From: Streptomyces bauhiniae
Lineage (GTDB): Bacteria; Actinomycetota; Actinomycetes; Streptomycetales; Streptomycetaceae
DNA: 64,000 nt
Direction: 5' to 3'
Assembly: GCF_004784475.1 (NCBI RefSeq)
Contig: NZ_SRRT01000002.1
Span: 744,001 to 808,000 of the forward strand
Positions 26,480 to 35,472 of this stretch are shown piece by piece (position 1 is the stretch's first letter; every line of letters begins with the position of its first letter). Made by a program: the position numbers and the translations under genes. The notes below the pieces were generated by a model. It saw nothing but the letters and a program-made list of their open reading frames with translations, did not search any database and was not told the DNA's origin.

Positions 26480-28336
26480 TCACCGGTCGCGCAGCAACGT
26501 CTCCAGGTCCGCTCGATCCCAGCCCGCCTCGACCAGTACGTCGATCGCCGCGAAGTCGCCCAGGGCGAGGGCCGCTGCGGCGGCGACCTCCGGGTGGGGG
26601 TCGGAGGGGGCTGGGTGGCCGCCGAGGGTGCCGCTCAGTAGGGCTGCCGCTGTGCGGGTCAGGGGGTTGGGCTCGCGCAGCATGTCCGGGAGGATTCGGG
26701 GGAGGGAGGACAGCAGTTTACGGGAGGCTGTCAGCCAGGGTTCCGGCGCCGCTTCCGCGCGCATCGCGGACGCTATTCGTAGCGCCAGGCCCAGTACTCG
26801 GCGGCGGATCGTGCAGGGGTGGGCTCCTACGCCGATGGCTGCGCCGATCTGGGTCAGGTAGATGAAGGAGAGGATCGCTGCCGGGGGCAAGTCGGGGGCT
26901 GGGGACAGGAGTTGGTTCAGGGACTCAAACGCCTGTTCCGCGACCTCCGTATCGTGCGACAGCAACTCCGCCAGCAGGCGCGGGACCCCCGGCTCCGTCT
27001 CCTCGAACGACACCACGCTCAGCATGAGTTCACGCGCCGGCCACAGCGCATCCGCGTCGAGTCGCAGCACCGCCCGCCCGTCCGGGCCGCCCACCAGCAG
27101 GCGCAGGTCGGCGGCGAGGTGGACGGAGACGATGCCGGGGCCGAGGTCCAGGTCGGCTCGTTCGGCCGAGTTGATGTCCCACAGGGAGACCCCGGCGTCG
27201 CACCAGGACGCGACGAGTACCGGACCGTTGGCGGTGTGGGCCGAGGTGAGGCCGGTCAGCGCCGGTCCACGGCGGTCCGCCTCCACCGGGGCATCCCCGC
27301 TCTCCGGCATCCAGAGGTGCAGGCTTCCGTCCTCGTGGCCGGTCGCCACCAGCGGGCCCTGGTCCGGGACGTCGATGCGGGTCAGGGCCGTCAAGGGGCT
27401 GGTGTGCGGAACGGGTGATTCCAGCTCCGGTCGCTCGAAAGGCAGCGGCTCCGCAGATACCGAAACCACCTCCCACCGGCCATCCCCCGCCCTCAGCCCC
27501 AACCCCCGAGGCCCCTCCGTCACCGCGCAAGGTGGCTCGATCCGCGCCGCCCAGTCCACCCCCATCCGCTCCCCCAGCCGTACCAACGCCTCGGCGGTAC
27601 GCGCGTGCACGGTCAGCTCGAAGTCGCCGTACCCCTCGTCGTGGAAGACCAGCGCGTCCGGAGCGCCGTACACCGTGATCTCCTGGGCGAGTTCGCGCCA
27701 GGGCCGGAAGCCCAGCGGGGTCAGCTCGGACTTGACCCGGGCGACGATCCGGTCGGTGTCGTCGTCGCCGTGCACCGTCCAGCCGTAGTGCGCGGGCAGG
27801 CGGTGGACGGTGAGTTGGAGGAAGAACTCGGATAGCGAGTCCGCCTGGAGCAGCCACCCGTTCTCCGAGTCGCTCACCAGGACGCGCGGGTCGGCCAGCC
27901 CCGCGTCGGCCGCCGCGTAGCCCCACTCGTTGCAGTACTCGTACTCCGCCTTGAACACGCACACCCGGCGGTCCGCACCCGGTGGGACGAGGGGGCTGTC
28001 GGCGGGGAGGCCGGCCGGGGTGCCGTAGCCGGCCGGGTCGGGGCGCGGGGTCGGTGGGTACTCGGGGTTGGTCCAGTACAGGCGCGGGCTGTGGACGAAG
28101 GAGTTGTACGGCAGCGCCCACCACTGGTCCAGCGCGGCCGGGATCGGCAGGTCCGGCGACGGGGCGGGCTCGTGGTGCCACGCCTCCGCGTCCGCCGGGA
28201 CCTCGTACCCCCACTCCTCCTGGAATTGGCGCAGGAGTTCCCAGCGCGGGGCCATGTCCACCAGGCCAACGGCGTGCTCGTCCGGGCGGGGCCTCGTCCT
28301 GGCGAGCCGGGCCGCGAAGTCTCCGTAGTCGATCAT
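26480..28336 (-). CDS. Large uncharacterised protein with WD40-like centre and helical C-terminus
   Basis: A 618-aa cytoplasmic protein. The N-terminal half (to about residue 290) is rich in Trp and acidic residues (RLYWTNPEYPPTPRPD, NEWGYAAADAG) and recalls SMI1/KNR4-like immunity or scaffold proteins, without a firm match. Residues about 320-430 contain WD40-like repeats (VATGHEDGSLHLWMPESG, VLVASWCDAGVSLWDINS). The C-terminal 170 residues are HEAT-like helices ending AAAALALGDFAAIDVLVEAG. This build suggests a protein-interaction platform. ATG 28336 or GTG 28345 may start it. It is divergent from the FAD monooxygenase. Confidence 0.7.
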   Translation of the reverse strand: MIDYGDFAARLARTRPRPDEHAVGLVDMAPRWELLRQFQEEWGYEVPADAEAWHHEPAPSPDLPIPAALDQWWALPYNSFVHSPRLYWTNPEYPPTPRPDPAGYGTPAGLPADSPLVPPGADRRVCVFKAEYEYCNEWGYAAADAGLADPRVLVSDSENGWLLQADSLSEFFLQLTVHRLPAHYGWTVHGDDDTDRIVARVKSELTPLGFRPWRELAQEITVYGAPDALVFHDEGYGDFELTVHARTAEALVRLGERMGVDWAARIEPPCAVTEGPRGLGLRAGDGRWEVVSVSAEPLPFERPELESPVPHTSPLTALTRIDVPDQGPLVATGHEDGSLHLWMPESGDAPVEADRRGPALTGLTSAHTANGPVLVASWCDAGVSLWDINSAERADLDLGPGIVSVHLAADLRLLVGGPDGRAVLRLDADALWPARELMLSVVSFEETEPGVPRLLAELLSHDTEVAEQAFESLNQLLSPAPDLPPAAILSFIYLTQIGAAIGVGAHPCTIRRRVLGLALRIASAMRAEAAPEPWLTASRKLLSSLPRILPDMLREPNPLTRTAAALLSGTLGGHPAPSDPHPEVAAAAALALGDFAAIDVLVEAGWDRADLETLLRDR

Positions 28337-28414
28337 GCTGTCCACCGGCGACAGCGTAGAAGACGGGAGAAACGGACCGCATCCGGTCGGGTCACCACAG
28401 CCGAAGGAGTAGCC

Positions 28415-29593
28415 ATGAGTAACCCGCACGCCGTCGTCTCCGGTGCCGGCATCGCCGGCCTCTCCGCCGCCTACTGGCTGCGCAGCACCGGCTGGGAGGT
28501 CACCGTCATCGAGCGCGCGCCCAGCTTCCGGGACGGTGGCCAGAACGTCGACGTCCGGGGCGTCGCGCGCGAGGTGCTCGACCGGATGGGTCTCTTCGGC
28601 GCGGTGAAGGCGCTCAACACCACCGAGACGACGGCGGTGTTCGTGGACGAGCAGGGTGAGGTGACCGTCGAACTGCCCTCCGACGGGCCGGACGGCGCCA
28701 CGGCCGAACTGGAGATTTTGCGCGGCGACTTCGCCCGCGCCATCCTCGACCACCTGCCCGACGGCGTCGAGATCGTCTACGGCGATACGATCGGCGACAC
28801 CGCCGAGGACGAGGACTCGATCACCGTCACCACCGCGGCCGGCCGCGTCCTCCGCGCAGACCTCCTCGTGATCGCCGAGGGCGTGCGCTCCACCACGCGG
28901 GACCGGCTCTTCGACGGGCTGGTGGACCGACGGCCGCTCGGGATCAACATGGTGTTCGGCACCATCCCGCGCACCGACGGCGACGACGACCGCTGGCGCT
29001 GGTACAGCACGGTCGGCGGCCGGCAGGTCCATCTGCGGCCCGACAACCACGGCACCACCCGCGCCATCCTCGCCTACGCCCACGCCGAGGACCTCGCCCC
29101 GCTCGACCGCGACCGGGCGCTGGCCCGCGTCCGCGCCCGGTACGCAGGGGCGGGCTGGGAGACGGAGCGGGTGCTGGACGGGTTCGACGCCTCCGAGGAC
29201 GTGTACGTCGACGGTCTCACCCAGATCCGCATGCCCACCTGGCACCGCGGCCGGGTCTGCCTCGTGGGCGACGCCGCGTGGTGCGTCACGCCGATGGGAG
29301 GCGGCGGTGCCTCACTGGCGCTGACCAGCGGTTACGTCCTCGCCGCCGGCCTCGCCGGCCGTCCGGACACCGAGGCCGCCCTCACCGCGTACGAGAGCTG
29401 GATGCGCCCGCTGGTCGACTCCGTGCAGAAGCTCCCGCCCGGTGTCGTACGCCTCGCCTACCCCCGTACCCGGCTCGGGCTCGCCCTGCGGACGCTGGTT
29501 ATGCGGGCCCTCACCTCGCCGCTCCTCACCCCGGTCACCGCCCGGCTCACCCGCGTCGCGGACACGGACCGCCCACTGCCGCCGATCACCTGA
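28415..29593 (+). CDS. FAD-dependent monooxygenase
   Basis: A 392-aa flavoprotein of the PHBH/TetX-like group A monooxygenases. The FAD-binding VSGAGIAGLSAAYWLRSTGW (GxGxxG), the DG motif region (LVIAEGVRSTTRD) and the second FAD motif VCLVGDAAWCVTPMGGGGAS are intact. It would hydroxylate a small aromatic or polyketide-like substrate with NAD(P)H and O2. The ATG follows GAAGGA. It is not in a biosynthetic cluster, so the substrate is open. Confidence 0.88.
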   Translation: MSNPHAVVSGAGIAGLSAAYWLRSTGWEVTVIERAPSFRDGGQNVDVRGVAREVLDRMGLFGAVKALNTTETTAVFVDEQGEVTVELPSDGPDGATAELEILRGDFARAILDHLPDGVEIVYGDTIGDTAEDEDSITVTTAAGRVLRADLLVIAEGVRSTTRDRLFDGLVDRRPLGINMVFGTIPRTDGDDDRWRWYSTVGGRQVHLRPDNHGTTRAILAYAHAEDLAPLDRDRALARVRARYAGAGWETERVLDGFDASEDVYVDGLTQIRMPTWHRGRVCLVGDAAWCVTPMGGGGASLALTSGYVLAAGLAGRPDTEAALTAYESWMRPLVDSVQKLPPGVVRLAYPRTRLGLALRTLVMRALTSPLLTPVTARLTRVADTDRPLPPIT

Positions 29594-29594
29594 G

Positions 29595-29693
29595 TCAGCG
29601 CGGCGCCGGTGCCCAGCCGGGCGGGTGGACCACACGCTCCCCCTCGGCCTCGAAGGTGCCGGACAGCAGGTAGGCGATGTTCCCGGAGCCCAC
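29595..29693 (-). pseudogene. Possible C-terminal gene remnant after dgoD
   Basis: A 32-codon frame from GTG 29693 to TGA 29595 reads GSGNIAYLLSGTFEAEGERV, then VVHPPGWAPAPR. That looks like the real end of a protein rather than random sequence. An in-frame TGA immediately precedes the GTG, and the frame further upstream is not protein-like. It sits in the 133-bp gap between the FAD enzyme and dgoD. I cannot name the parent family. Confidence 0.35.
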
Positions 29694-29726
29694 TCAACCG
29701 GTTGGACCGGATCGGCCGTCACACCC

Positions 29727-30878
29727 CTACCACTCCGCGAGGGAGCCGTCCGTGTGCCGCCACACCGGGTTGCGCCAACGGTGGCCGTTCTCCGCGGCCT
29801 TGGCCACGGCGTCCTCGTCTATCTCGATGCCGAGGCCGGGGGCGCTGAGGCGGGCCATGTGGCCGTCGGTGGTGTCGAAGTCGAAGACGGAGGTGTCGAC
29901 GAGGTAATCACCGAGGTCGGAGCCGACGTTGTAGTGGATGCCGAGGCTGGTCTCCTGGATGAAGGCGTTCGGGCTGGCGAAGTCCACCTGGAGGCAGGCC
30001 GCCAGCGCGATGGGGCCCAGCGGGCAGTGCGGGGCGAGTCCCACGCCGTGCACCTCGGCCTGGGCCGCGATCCGGCGCACCTCGGAGATGCCGCCGGCGT
30101 GCGACAGGTCGGGCTGGGCCAGTGCGATGCCGGAGCGCAGGACCAGGTCGAAGTCCCAGCGGGAGTAGAGGCGTTCACCGGTGGCGACCGGGATGCTGGT
30201 GGCGGCGGTGAAGTCGGCGTATTGCGAGGTGAGTTCGGGCAGCAGGGGTTCCTCGATGAACATCGGCCGGAGCGGTTCGAGCGCGCGGGCGAGCTGCTTG
30301 GCGAGGGCGGGCGAGGTGCGGCCGTGGAAGTCGACGGCGACGTCCCCGTCCTCGCCCATCACCTCGCGCACGGAGGCGACGCGAGCGAGGACGGCGTCGA
30401 TCTCGCGGGCGGTCTCCAGGTGCTTGAGCCGGCCGCCGACGTTCATCTTCACGGCCCGGTAGCCCTGTTCGAGGCGCTGCGCCGCGTGCTCGGCGGCCTC
30501 GCTCGGGTCGTCGCCGCCGATCCAGGAGTACATCCGCATCCGGTCCCGCACCGCGCCGCCGAGCAGGTCGTGCACCGGGACGCCGTGGTACTTGCCCTTG
30601 ATGTCCCACAGCGCCTGGTCGATGCCGGACACGGCGGACGACAGGACCGGGCCACCCCGGTAGAAGCCGCCCTTGGTCATGACCTGCCAGTGATCCTCGA
30701 TCCGGAGCGGGTCCTGGCCGGTGAGGTAATCGGCGAGTTCGTCTACTGCGGCGGCCACGGTGTGGGCGCGGCCCTCGACCACGGGCTCGCCCCAGCCGGT
30801 TGTCCCCTCGTCCGTCTCGATCTTCAGGAAGAGCCAGCGGGGGGCGACGAGGTAGGTCGTGAGTGCGGTGATCTTCAT
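29727..30878 (-). CDS. dgoD: D-galactonate dehydratase (enolase superfamily)
   Basis: A 383-aa mandelate-racemase-group enzyme turning D-galactonate into 2-keto-3-deoxygalactonate. Metal ligands appear as Asp in VAVDFHGRTS, Glu in FIEEPLLPE and Glu in VATGERLYSRWD. The general-base His lies in GLAPHCPLGPIALAA. MKITALTTYLVAPRWLFLKI and the overall length match E. coli DgoD. It is the last gene of the kinase-IclR-aldolase-dehydratase run and starts 27 bp after the aldolase stop. The context (aldolase, sugar kinase, sugar porter) supports galactonate or a close aldonate as substrate. Confidence 0.92.
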   Translation of the reverse strand: MKITALTTYLVAPRWLFLKIETDEGTTGWGEPVVEGRAHTVAAAVDELADYLTGQDPLRIEDHWQVMTKGGFYRGGPVLSSAVSGIDQALWDIKGKYHGVPVHDLLGGAVRDRMRMYSWIGGDDPSEAAEHAAQRLEQGYRAVKMNVGGRLKHLETAREIDAVLARVASVREVMGEDGDVAVDFHGRTSPALAKQLARALEPLRPMFIEEPLLPELTSQYADFTAATSIPVATGERLYSRWDFDLVLRSGIALAQPDLSHAGGISEVRRIAAQAEVHGVGLAPHCPLGPIALAACLQVDFASPNAFIQETSLGIHYNVGSDLGDYLVDTSVFDFDTTDGHMARLSAPGLGIEIDEDAVAKAAENGHRWRNPVWRHTDGSLAEW

Positions 30879-30905
30879 GGCGGCTCCTGTCTGCGTACGG
30901 ATGGG

Positions 30906-31517
30906 TCAGCGCTTCAAGAGATCGGTCAGCGAACGGAGTTGCTCCGGATCTTCGAGCGCCGAGCCGACGGCGACGACCCGGGCGCCCGCCGCCAGGTACG
31001 CGGCCGCGTTCGACGCGTCGATGCCGCCGGTGGCGACGAACGGCACCTCGGGGAAGGGCCCGCGCATGGCGCGGAACCAGTCCGGGCCCAGGACACTCGC
31101 CGGGAACGCCTTCAGCCAGTCCAGGCCCAGCGCCCGCGCCGCCTGGACATCGGTCGCCGTCGCCACGCCGGGCAGATGCGGCAGCCCCGCGTCGAGGCTC
31201 GCCCGCGCCACCTCGGCGTCGAACCCCGGCGCCACGGTGAAGGCCGCCCCGGCCGACACCGCCCACGCCAGCCGCTCCGCCGTGGTGACGGTGCCCGCGC
31301 CCACCGGCCTGCCGCGCCCGGCACCCGCCTCCACGACGGCCGCGAGGACCTCGGCGGCCTCCCGGCTCTGTACCGGCACCTCGACGCACTCGATGCCCAG
31401 ATCCCAGGCACGGGTGGCCAGTTCGACGGACTTCTCGAGCGGCATCCCGCGCAGGATCGCCATCACGGGCGCCTCGGCGAAGATCCGGTCGAAGGTCAGG
31501 GGGTTCACGGTCGCCAT
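30906..31517 (-). CDS. 2-dehydro-3-deoxy-6-phosphogalactonate (KDPG-type) aldolase
   Basis: A 203-aa class I aldolase. The Schiff-base Lys is in GLDWLKAFPAS. The phosphate-binding and acid-base residues are in CVEVPVQSREA and FVATGGIDASNAAAYLAAGA. It cleaves the phosphorylated keto-deoxy sugar acid to pyruvate and glyceraldehyde-3-phosphate. The gene neighbourhood points to the galactonate version (DgoA) rather than Entner-Doudoroff Eda, although the sequences are close. Its start overlaps the IclR stop by 13 bases. Confidence 0.88.
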   Translation of the reverse strand: MATVNPLTFDRIFAEAPVMAILRGMPLEKSVELATRAWDLGIECVEVPVQSREAAEVLAAVVEAGAGRGRPVGAGTVTTAERLAWAVSAGAAFTVAPGFDAEVARASLDAGLPHLPGVATATDVQAARALGLDWLKAFPASVLGPDWFRAMRGPFPEVPFVATGGIDASNAAAYLAAGARVVAVGSALEDPEQLRSLTDLLKR

Positions 31518-32251
31518 CCCAGCTCCCTGGAGATCGTCTCTGCGGTGGTGGTCAGCTCGGGCAGCACGACCCGCTCCAGCGCGGTGAGGTCCGCCTTCGC
31601 CTTGAGCGCGGTCACGGAGATCGCCGCGATCACTTCGCCGCCGCTGTCCCGGACGGGTACGGCGACGCAGTTCACGTAGTCCTCGTACTCGCCGTCGTCC
31701 ACGGCGAAGCCGCGTGCGCGGGTCTCGTCCAGCGCCTTCCGGTAGGCGGCCGGGTCGGTGATCGTGGTGGTGGTGTGGGGGGCGAAGTCGCAGCCTGCGA
31801 GCAGGGCTTCGGCGGTGGGACGCGGTAGATGGGCGAGGATCGCCTTGGCGACGCCGGCGGTGTGCAGGGTCACGGGCCGGCCGATCTGGGAGTACAGGCG
31901 CACTCCGTCCACCGGGTCTACCTTGTCGACGTAGACGATCTGATCGCCCTCCAGCGCGGCCAAGTGCACGGTGTGGCCGCAGTGTTCGCCCAGCGTGCGC
32001 AGATGGCCGGCCGCGATCTCCTTGAGCCCGAACTGCTCCAGCGCGAGTTGGGCGAGTCCGGCGAGCCGGTGTCCCACCGCGTACCGCCCGTCGGGCAGCC
32101 GCCGCGCGAGCCCGCCCTCGGTCAGCGACTCCAGGATGCGCAGCGCGGTCGACCGGTGCACGCCGAGGTGGTCGCCCACCTCGGTCTGGGTGCGGGGCCC
32201 GCGGGCGATGAACTCCAGGATGTCGATGGCCCGTCTCACCGTCTGTGACAT
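31505..32251 (-). CDS. IclR-family transcriptional regulator of the galactonate cluster
   Basis: A 248-aa regulator. The N-terminal winged helix-turn-helix (MSQTVRRAIDILEFIARG, then EVGDHLGVHRSTALRILESL) is followed by the IclR effector domain, with YVDKVDP, HTAGVAKAILAHLP and DDGEYEDYVNCVAVPVRD. It is embedded in the operon, four bases after the kinase gene and overlapping the aldolase gene. That implies local control by galactonate or a keto-deoxy intermediate. The paired palindromes at 33218-33247 are its likely operators. Confidence 0.9.
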   Translation of the reverse strand: MSQTVRRAIDILEFIARGPRTQTEVGDHLGVHRSTALRILESLTEGGLARRLPDGRYAVGHRLAGLAQLALEQFGLKEIAAGHLRTLGEHCGHTVHLAALEGDQIVYVDKVDPVDGVRLYSQIGRPVTLHTAGVAKAILAHLPRPTAEALLAGCDFAPHTTTTITDPAAYRKALDETRARGFAVDDGEYEDYVNCVAVPVRDSGGEVIAAISVTALKAKADLTALERVVLPELTTTAETISRELGWRP

Positions 32252-32255
32252 GACG

Positions 32256-33164
32256 TCAGTTCCTTTCCAAGGTGTCGGCGGGCACATAGTCCTCGATGCT
32301 GCGCAGGGTGCGCCCGGCGAGGCGGTGCCCGAGGGCCAGCCGCTCGGCGGAGTTGGAGCCGTGCAGGAGTCCGCTCAGGTAACCGGCCGCGAAGGCGTCT
32401 CCGGCGCCGACCGCCTCGACGACCTCGACGGCGGGAGCGGGTACGAACTCCCGCGCAGAGCCGCTGAATTCGGTGGCCCCGACCTCGGCGTCCTTCACGA
32501 CCAGCGTGCCGCGAGGCGCGAGGTGGGCGTGGATCTCCTCCGCCGTGGCGGTCCCCCACAGCCGCTCGCCCTCGTCCCGGCCGACGAACACGAGGTCCGC
32601 CCGGCGGGCCAGGCCCCGCAAGGCCGCCCCCGCCTCACCGAGCGAACTCCACAGCGTGGGCCGGTGATTCACGTCGAAGGACACCAACACCCCGGCCCGC
32701 GAAGCCCGTTCCATCAGCAGCTCCACCAGCTCCGCGCACCCTGTCGACAACGCGGGCGTGATCCCGGTCAGATGCAGGAGCCGCGCCCCGGCCAGGTCGA
32801 CGCGCTCGGCATCCGCGGGCCCCATCCGCGAGGCCGCCGAGCCCCGCCGGTAGTAGTGCACACGGGTGCCGTCCGGCCCAGGGTCCTTGAAGTAGAGGCC
32901 AGTTGGCGCCTTCGGGTCCACCCGTACCCCACTGACATCCACTCCGCGCCCGCCGACCGCCGCGACGATCCGCCGCCCGAGCGGGTCGTCCCCGACCCGG
33001 CTCACCCACGCGGCCCGGTGTCCCAGGTCGGCCAGGTACTGCGCCACCGTCGACTCGGCTCCCGCGACGGCGAGCCGCAACTCCCGGCTGAGTTCCAGCC
33101 CTTCGCCGTCGGCCGGGGTGACCTGCGCCATCGTCTCGCCGAGGCAGACCGTCGTACCGGTCAT
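32256..33164 (-). CDS. PfkB-family sugar kinase (2-keto-3-deoxy sugar-acid kinase)
   Basis: A 302-aa ribokinase-fold kinase. The N-terminal VAGAESTVAQYLADLGH sugar-binding region and the C-terminal VEAVGAGDAFAAGYLSGLL anion-hole signature with catalytic Asp are present. With dgoD and the aldolase beside it, the expected reaction is phosphorylation of 2-keto-3-deoxygalactonate (DgoK function), using the PfkB fold instead of the E. coli DgoK fold. The ATG at 33164 follows GGAGGGG at proper spacing; upstream in-frame ATGs overlap that site. First gene of the operon. Confidence 0.87.
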   Translation of the reverse strand: MTGTTVCLGETMAQVTPADGEGLELSRELRLAVAGAESTVAQYLADLGHRAAWVSRVGDDPLGRRIVAAVGGRGVDVSGVRVDPKAPTGLYFKDPGPDGTRVHYYRRGSAASRMGPADAERVDLAGARLLHLTGITPALSTGCAELVELLMERASRAGVLVSFDVNHRPTLWSSLGEAGAALRGLARRADLVFVGRDEGERLWGTATAEEIHAHLAPRGTLVVKDAEVGATEFSGSAREFVPAPAVEVVEAVGAGDAFAAGYLSGLLHGSNSAERLALGHRLAGRTLRSIEDYVPADTLERN

Positions 33165-33217
33165 CGCCATCCCCTCCATTGACATGCGGCTGTGGCCGTG
33201 AAGAACATTAGCGGCCC

Positions 33218-33247
33218 TTGCGCAACAGGCGTGCATATGTTGCAACA
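33218..33247. promoter_or_regulatory. Paired palindromes, candidate IclR operators
   Basis: TTGCGCAA at 33218-33225 and TGTTGCAACA at 33238-33247 are both perfect palindromes. Their centres are 21 bp apart, two helical turns, and they lie 54-83 bp upstream of the kinase start. The location and spacing suit a dimer-of-dimers regulator such as the IclR protein encoded in this operon. Confidence 0.5.
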
Positions 33248-33830
33248 AGTATCGTCTTCAACAAGATCTTCTTCCCGTCGGTCTCCCCCTTCGCGGCCAC
33301 CCTGGCGTCCTTCGCCACCTTCGGACGCGGCTTCGCGGTACGCCCCATCGGCGGGCTGCTCCTCGCCCATCTCGGTGACCGAATAGGGCGCCGCCCGGTG
33401 CTGATCCTGACCGTGGTCCTGATGGGCGCGGGCACGCTGGCCATCGGCGCGCTGCCCACGTACCACCAGATCGGCATCTGGGCGCCCGTGCTGCTCGTGC
33501 TGTGCCGGATGATGCAGGGCTTCGGCGTCGGCGCCGAACTCGGCGGCGCGTACGTCATGTCGACGGAAGCCGCCCAGGAACACAAGCGGGGCTTGTACGG
33601 ATCGCTGCCCGGCGCGGGCGAGTTCATCGGCGTGGTCATCGCGTCCGGCGCGATCGCCGCCGTCTCCACGCTGCCCGAGGACGACTTCCTGAGCTGGGGC
33701 TGGCGCATCCCGTTCCTGGCCAGCGCCCTGGTCGTGGTGATCGCGCTGCTGATCCGCAACGCGGCGCCGGAGACCGAGCAGTTCGAGGCGGCCCGCGCCG
33801 GCGCGCACCAAGGGCGCTACCGCGCGCGGG
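33248..33830 (+). pseudogene. Truncated ProP/MHS-type MFS transporter
   Basis: The frame reads VFNKIFFPSVSPFAATLASF through RPIGGLLLAHLGDRIGRRPV and WGWRIPFLASALVV to about AAPETEQFEAA. This is the middle of a metabolite:H+ symporter of about 440 aa. The first transmembrane helix is missing and the frame drifts off homology after residue 190. No start codon or ribosome site precedes it, and the palindromes at 33218-33247 sit at the break. It is in frame with the sugar porter downstream, so automatic callers may fuse the two into one false 734-aa protein. Confidence 0.82.
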
Positions 33831-33949
33831 TGAGCCCGGCACCGAGCCCCGCCGCGATCCGTCCCTTTCGTGCGCATCTCCCGCTCTCATCAGGGCAGAC
33901 GATCCAGGTCCGGGCGCCCAGAGACCCGGATTCGAAGGAATGGATCACG

Positions 33950-35422
33950 GTGTCAGTGCAGAGCGTGGATGACCGCCGCCCGAGCGGGTCACACGAAAGA
34001 GGGACAACAGCGGAGACCCGCCGGACGGACCGCGCAGGAGCGGGCGGCCTGAACGGGCACATGCTGATGGCGGCCGTGGTGTCCGCGATCAGCGGACTGC
34101 TCTACGGCTACGACACCGGCATCATCTCCGGCGCGCTGCTCCAGATCTCCGACGAGTTCCACATCGGCAGCACCATGAAGGAGACCATCGCGGCGGGCAT
34201 CCTGCTCGGCGCGGTGATCGGCTCCCTGGTGTGCAGCCGGCTGTGCGAGCGCTTCGGGCGGCACCGCACCATCCTGCTGATCTGCGGGATCTTCATCGCA
34301 GGCAGCCTGACCTGCGCCTTCGCCCCCAACGCGGTGGGCCTCGCGCTCGCCCGCGTACTGCTCGGCTTCGCGGTCGGCGGCGCCACCCAGACCGTGCCGA
34401 TGTACGTGGCCGAGCTGGCCCCCATGGCGATCCGCGGGCGGCTCGTGCTCTGCTTCCAGCTCGCCATCGGCGCGGGCATCGTCATCGCCACCGTCGTCGG
34501 CGCGACCGAGGCCGTGTCCTGGCGGGTGGCGATCGGCGCGGCCGCCGTACCGGCCCTGCTGATGCTGCTGGGCCAGTTGCGGCTGCCTGAGAGCCCCCGC
34601 TGGCTGATCCTGCGCCATGGGCGCACGGACCGGGCGCGCGAGGTGCTCGAGGAGCTGAGGCCCGAGGGCTACGACGTGGACGCCGAGCTGGACGAGATCG
34701 CCGGTCTGGCCAGGCAGCAGGAGGACACCGACCGGGCCGAGCGGGGCTGGCGCGGGCTGCGGCAGCCGTGGGTGCGTCCGGCGCTGATCGTGGGCTGCGG
34801 TATCGCGGCCTTCACCCAGCTCTCCGGCATCGAGATGATCATCTACTACGCCCCGACCATCCTCACCGACAACGGCTTCCCGCAGGCCGACGCGCTCCGG
34901 ATCAGCGTCGCCCTCGGCGTGGTCTACCTGGTGATGATGATCGTCGGCCTGTGGATCGTCGACAAGGTCGGCCGCCGCAGGCTCACCCTGATCATGGTCC
35001 CCGGCGCCGCGCTCAGCCTGTTCGCCCTCGGCGCCCTGTACGTCACCGGCCACGGCACCCGTGCCTACGTCCCGGCGATCGTGGGCTGCCTGCTGGCCTT
35101 CATGTTCTTCAACGCCGGCGGCCTCCAGCTCATGGGCTGGCTCACCGGCTCGGAGATCCACCCGCTCTCGGTGCGGTCGGCCGCCACCAGCGTGCAGTCG
35201 GCCACCCTGTGGAGCACCAACCTGCTGATCACCCTCACCCTGCTGACGATGATCAACGCGTTCGGCGTGGGCCAGGTCTTCTGGATCTACGCCCTCTTCA
35301 ACGTCGCCGCCTGGCTGTTCGTCTGGCGGAGGATGCCGGAACTCACCGGGCGCAGCCTGGAAGACATCGAACGGCACCTGAAAGACCGGAAGTTCCGGCC
35401 GCAGGACTTCGCCCGGTCGTGA
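33950..35422 (+). CDS. Sugar porter family MFS transporter
   Basis: A 490-aa, 12-helix proton-linked sugar transporter. Diagnostic motifs are LLYGYDTGIISGALL in helix 1, RPESPRW-type LPESPRWLILRHGR at the end of helix 6, GRR-type KVGRRRLTLIM, and FTQLSGIEMIIYYAPTI in helix 7. The GTG at 33950 has GAAGGA ten bases upstream; the open frame to the left is the unrelated pseudogene. It is divergent from the galactonate operon and probably imports galactose, galactonate or a related sugar for it. Confidence 0.9.
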   Translation: MSVQSVDDRRPSGSHERGTTAETRRTDRAGAGGLNGHMLMAAVVSAISGLLYGYDTGIISGALLQISDEFHIGSTMKETIAAGILLGAVIGSLVCSRLCERFGRHRTILLICGIFIAGSLTCAFAPNAVGLALARVLLGFAVGGATQTVPMYVAELAPMAIRGRLVLCFQLAIGAGIVIATVVGATEAVSWRVAIGAAAVPALLMLLGQLRLPESPRWLILRHGRTDRAREVLEELRPEGYDVDAELDEIAGLARQQEDTDRAERGWRGLRQPWVRPALIVGCGIAAFTQLSGIEMIIYYAPTILTDNGFPQADALRISVALGVVYLVMMIVGLWIVDKVGRRRLTLIMVPGAALSLFALGALYVTGHGTRAYVPAIVGCLLAFMFFNAGGLQLMGWLTGSEIHPLSVRSAATSVQSATLWSTNLLITLTLLTMINAFGVGQVFWIYALFNVAAWLFVWRRMPELTGRSLEDIERHLKDRKFRPQDFARS

Positions 35423-35472
35423 GGCGGCGGGGGCGCTCCGGCCTGAGCGCCCCCGTGCACGATGCTTGACCC

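Noticed and set aside
28091..28414. N-terminal extension of the FAD monooxygenase
   Set aside because: It is the antisense of the divergent 618-aa gene; the flavin-binding fold begins at the ATG at 28415 with its own ribosome site.
33218..35422. Single 734-aa fused transporter
   Set aside because: The N-terminal third is a different MFS subfamily lacking its first helix; the GTG at 33950 with GAAGGA starts a complete sugar porter.
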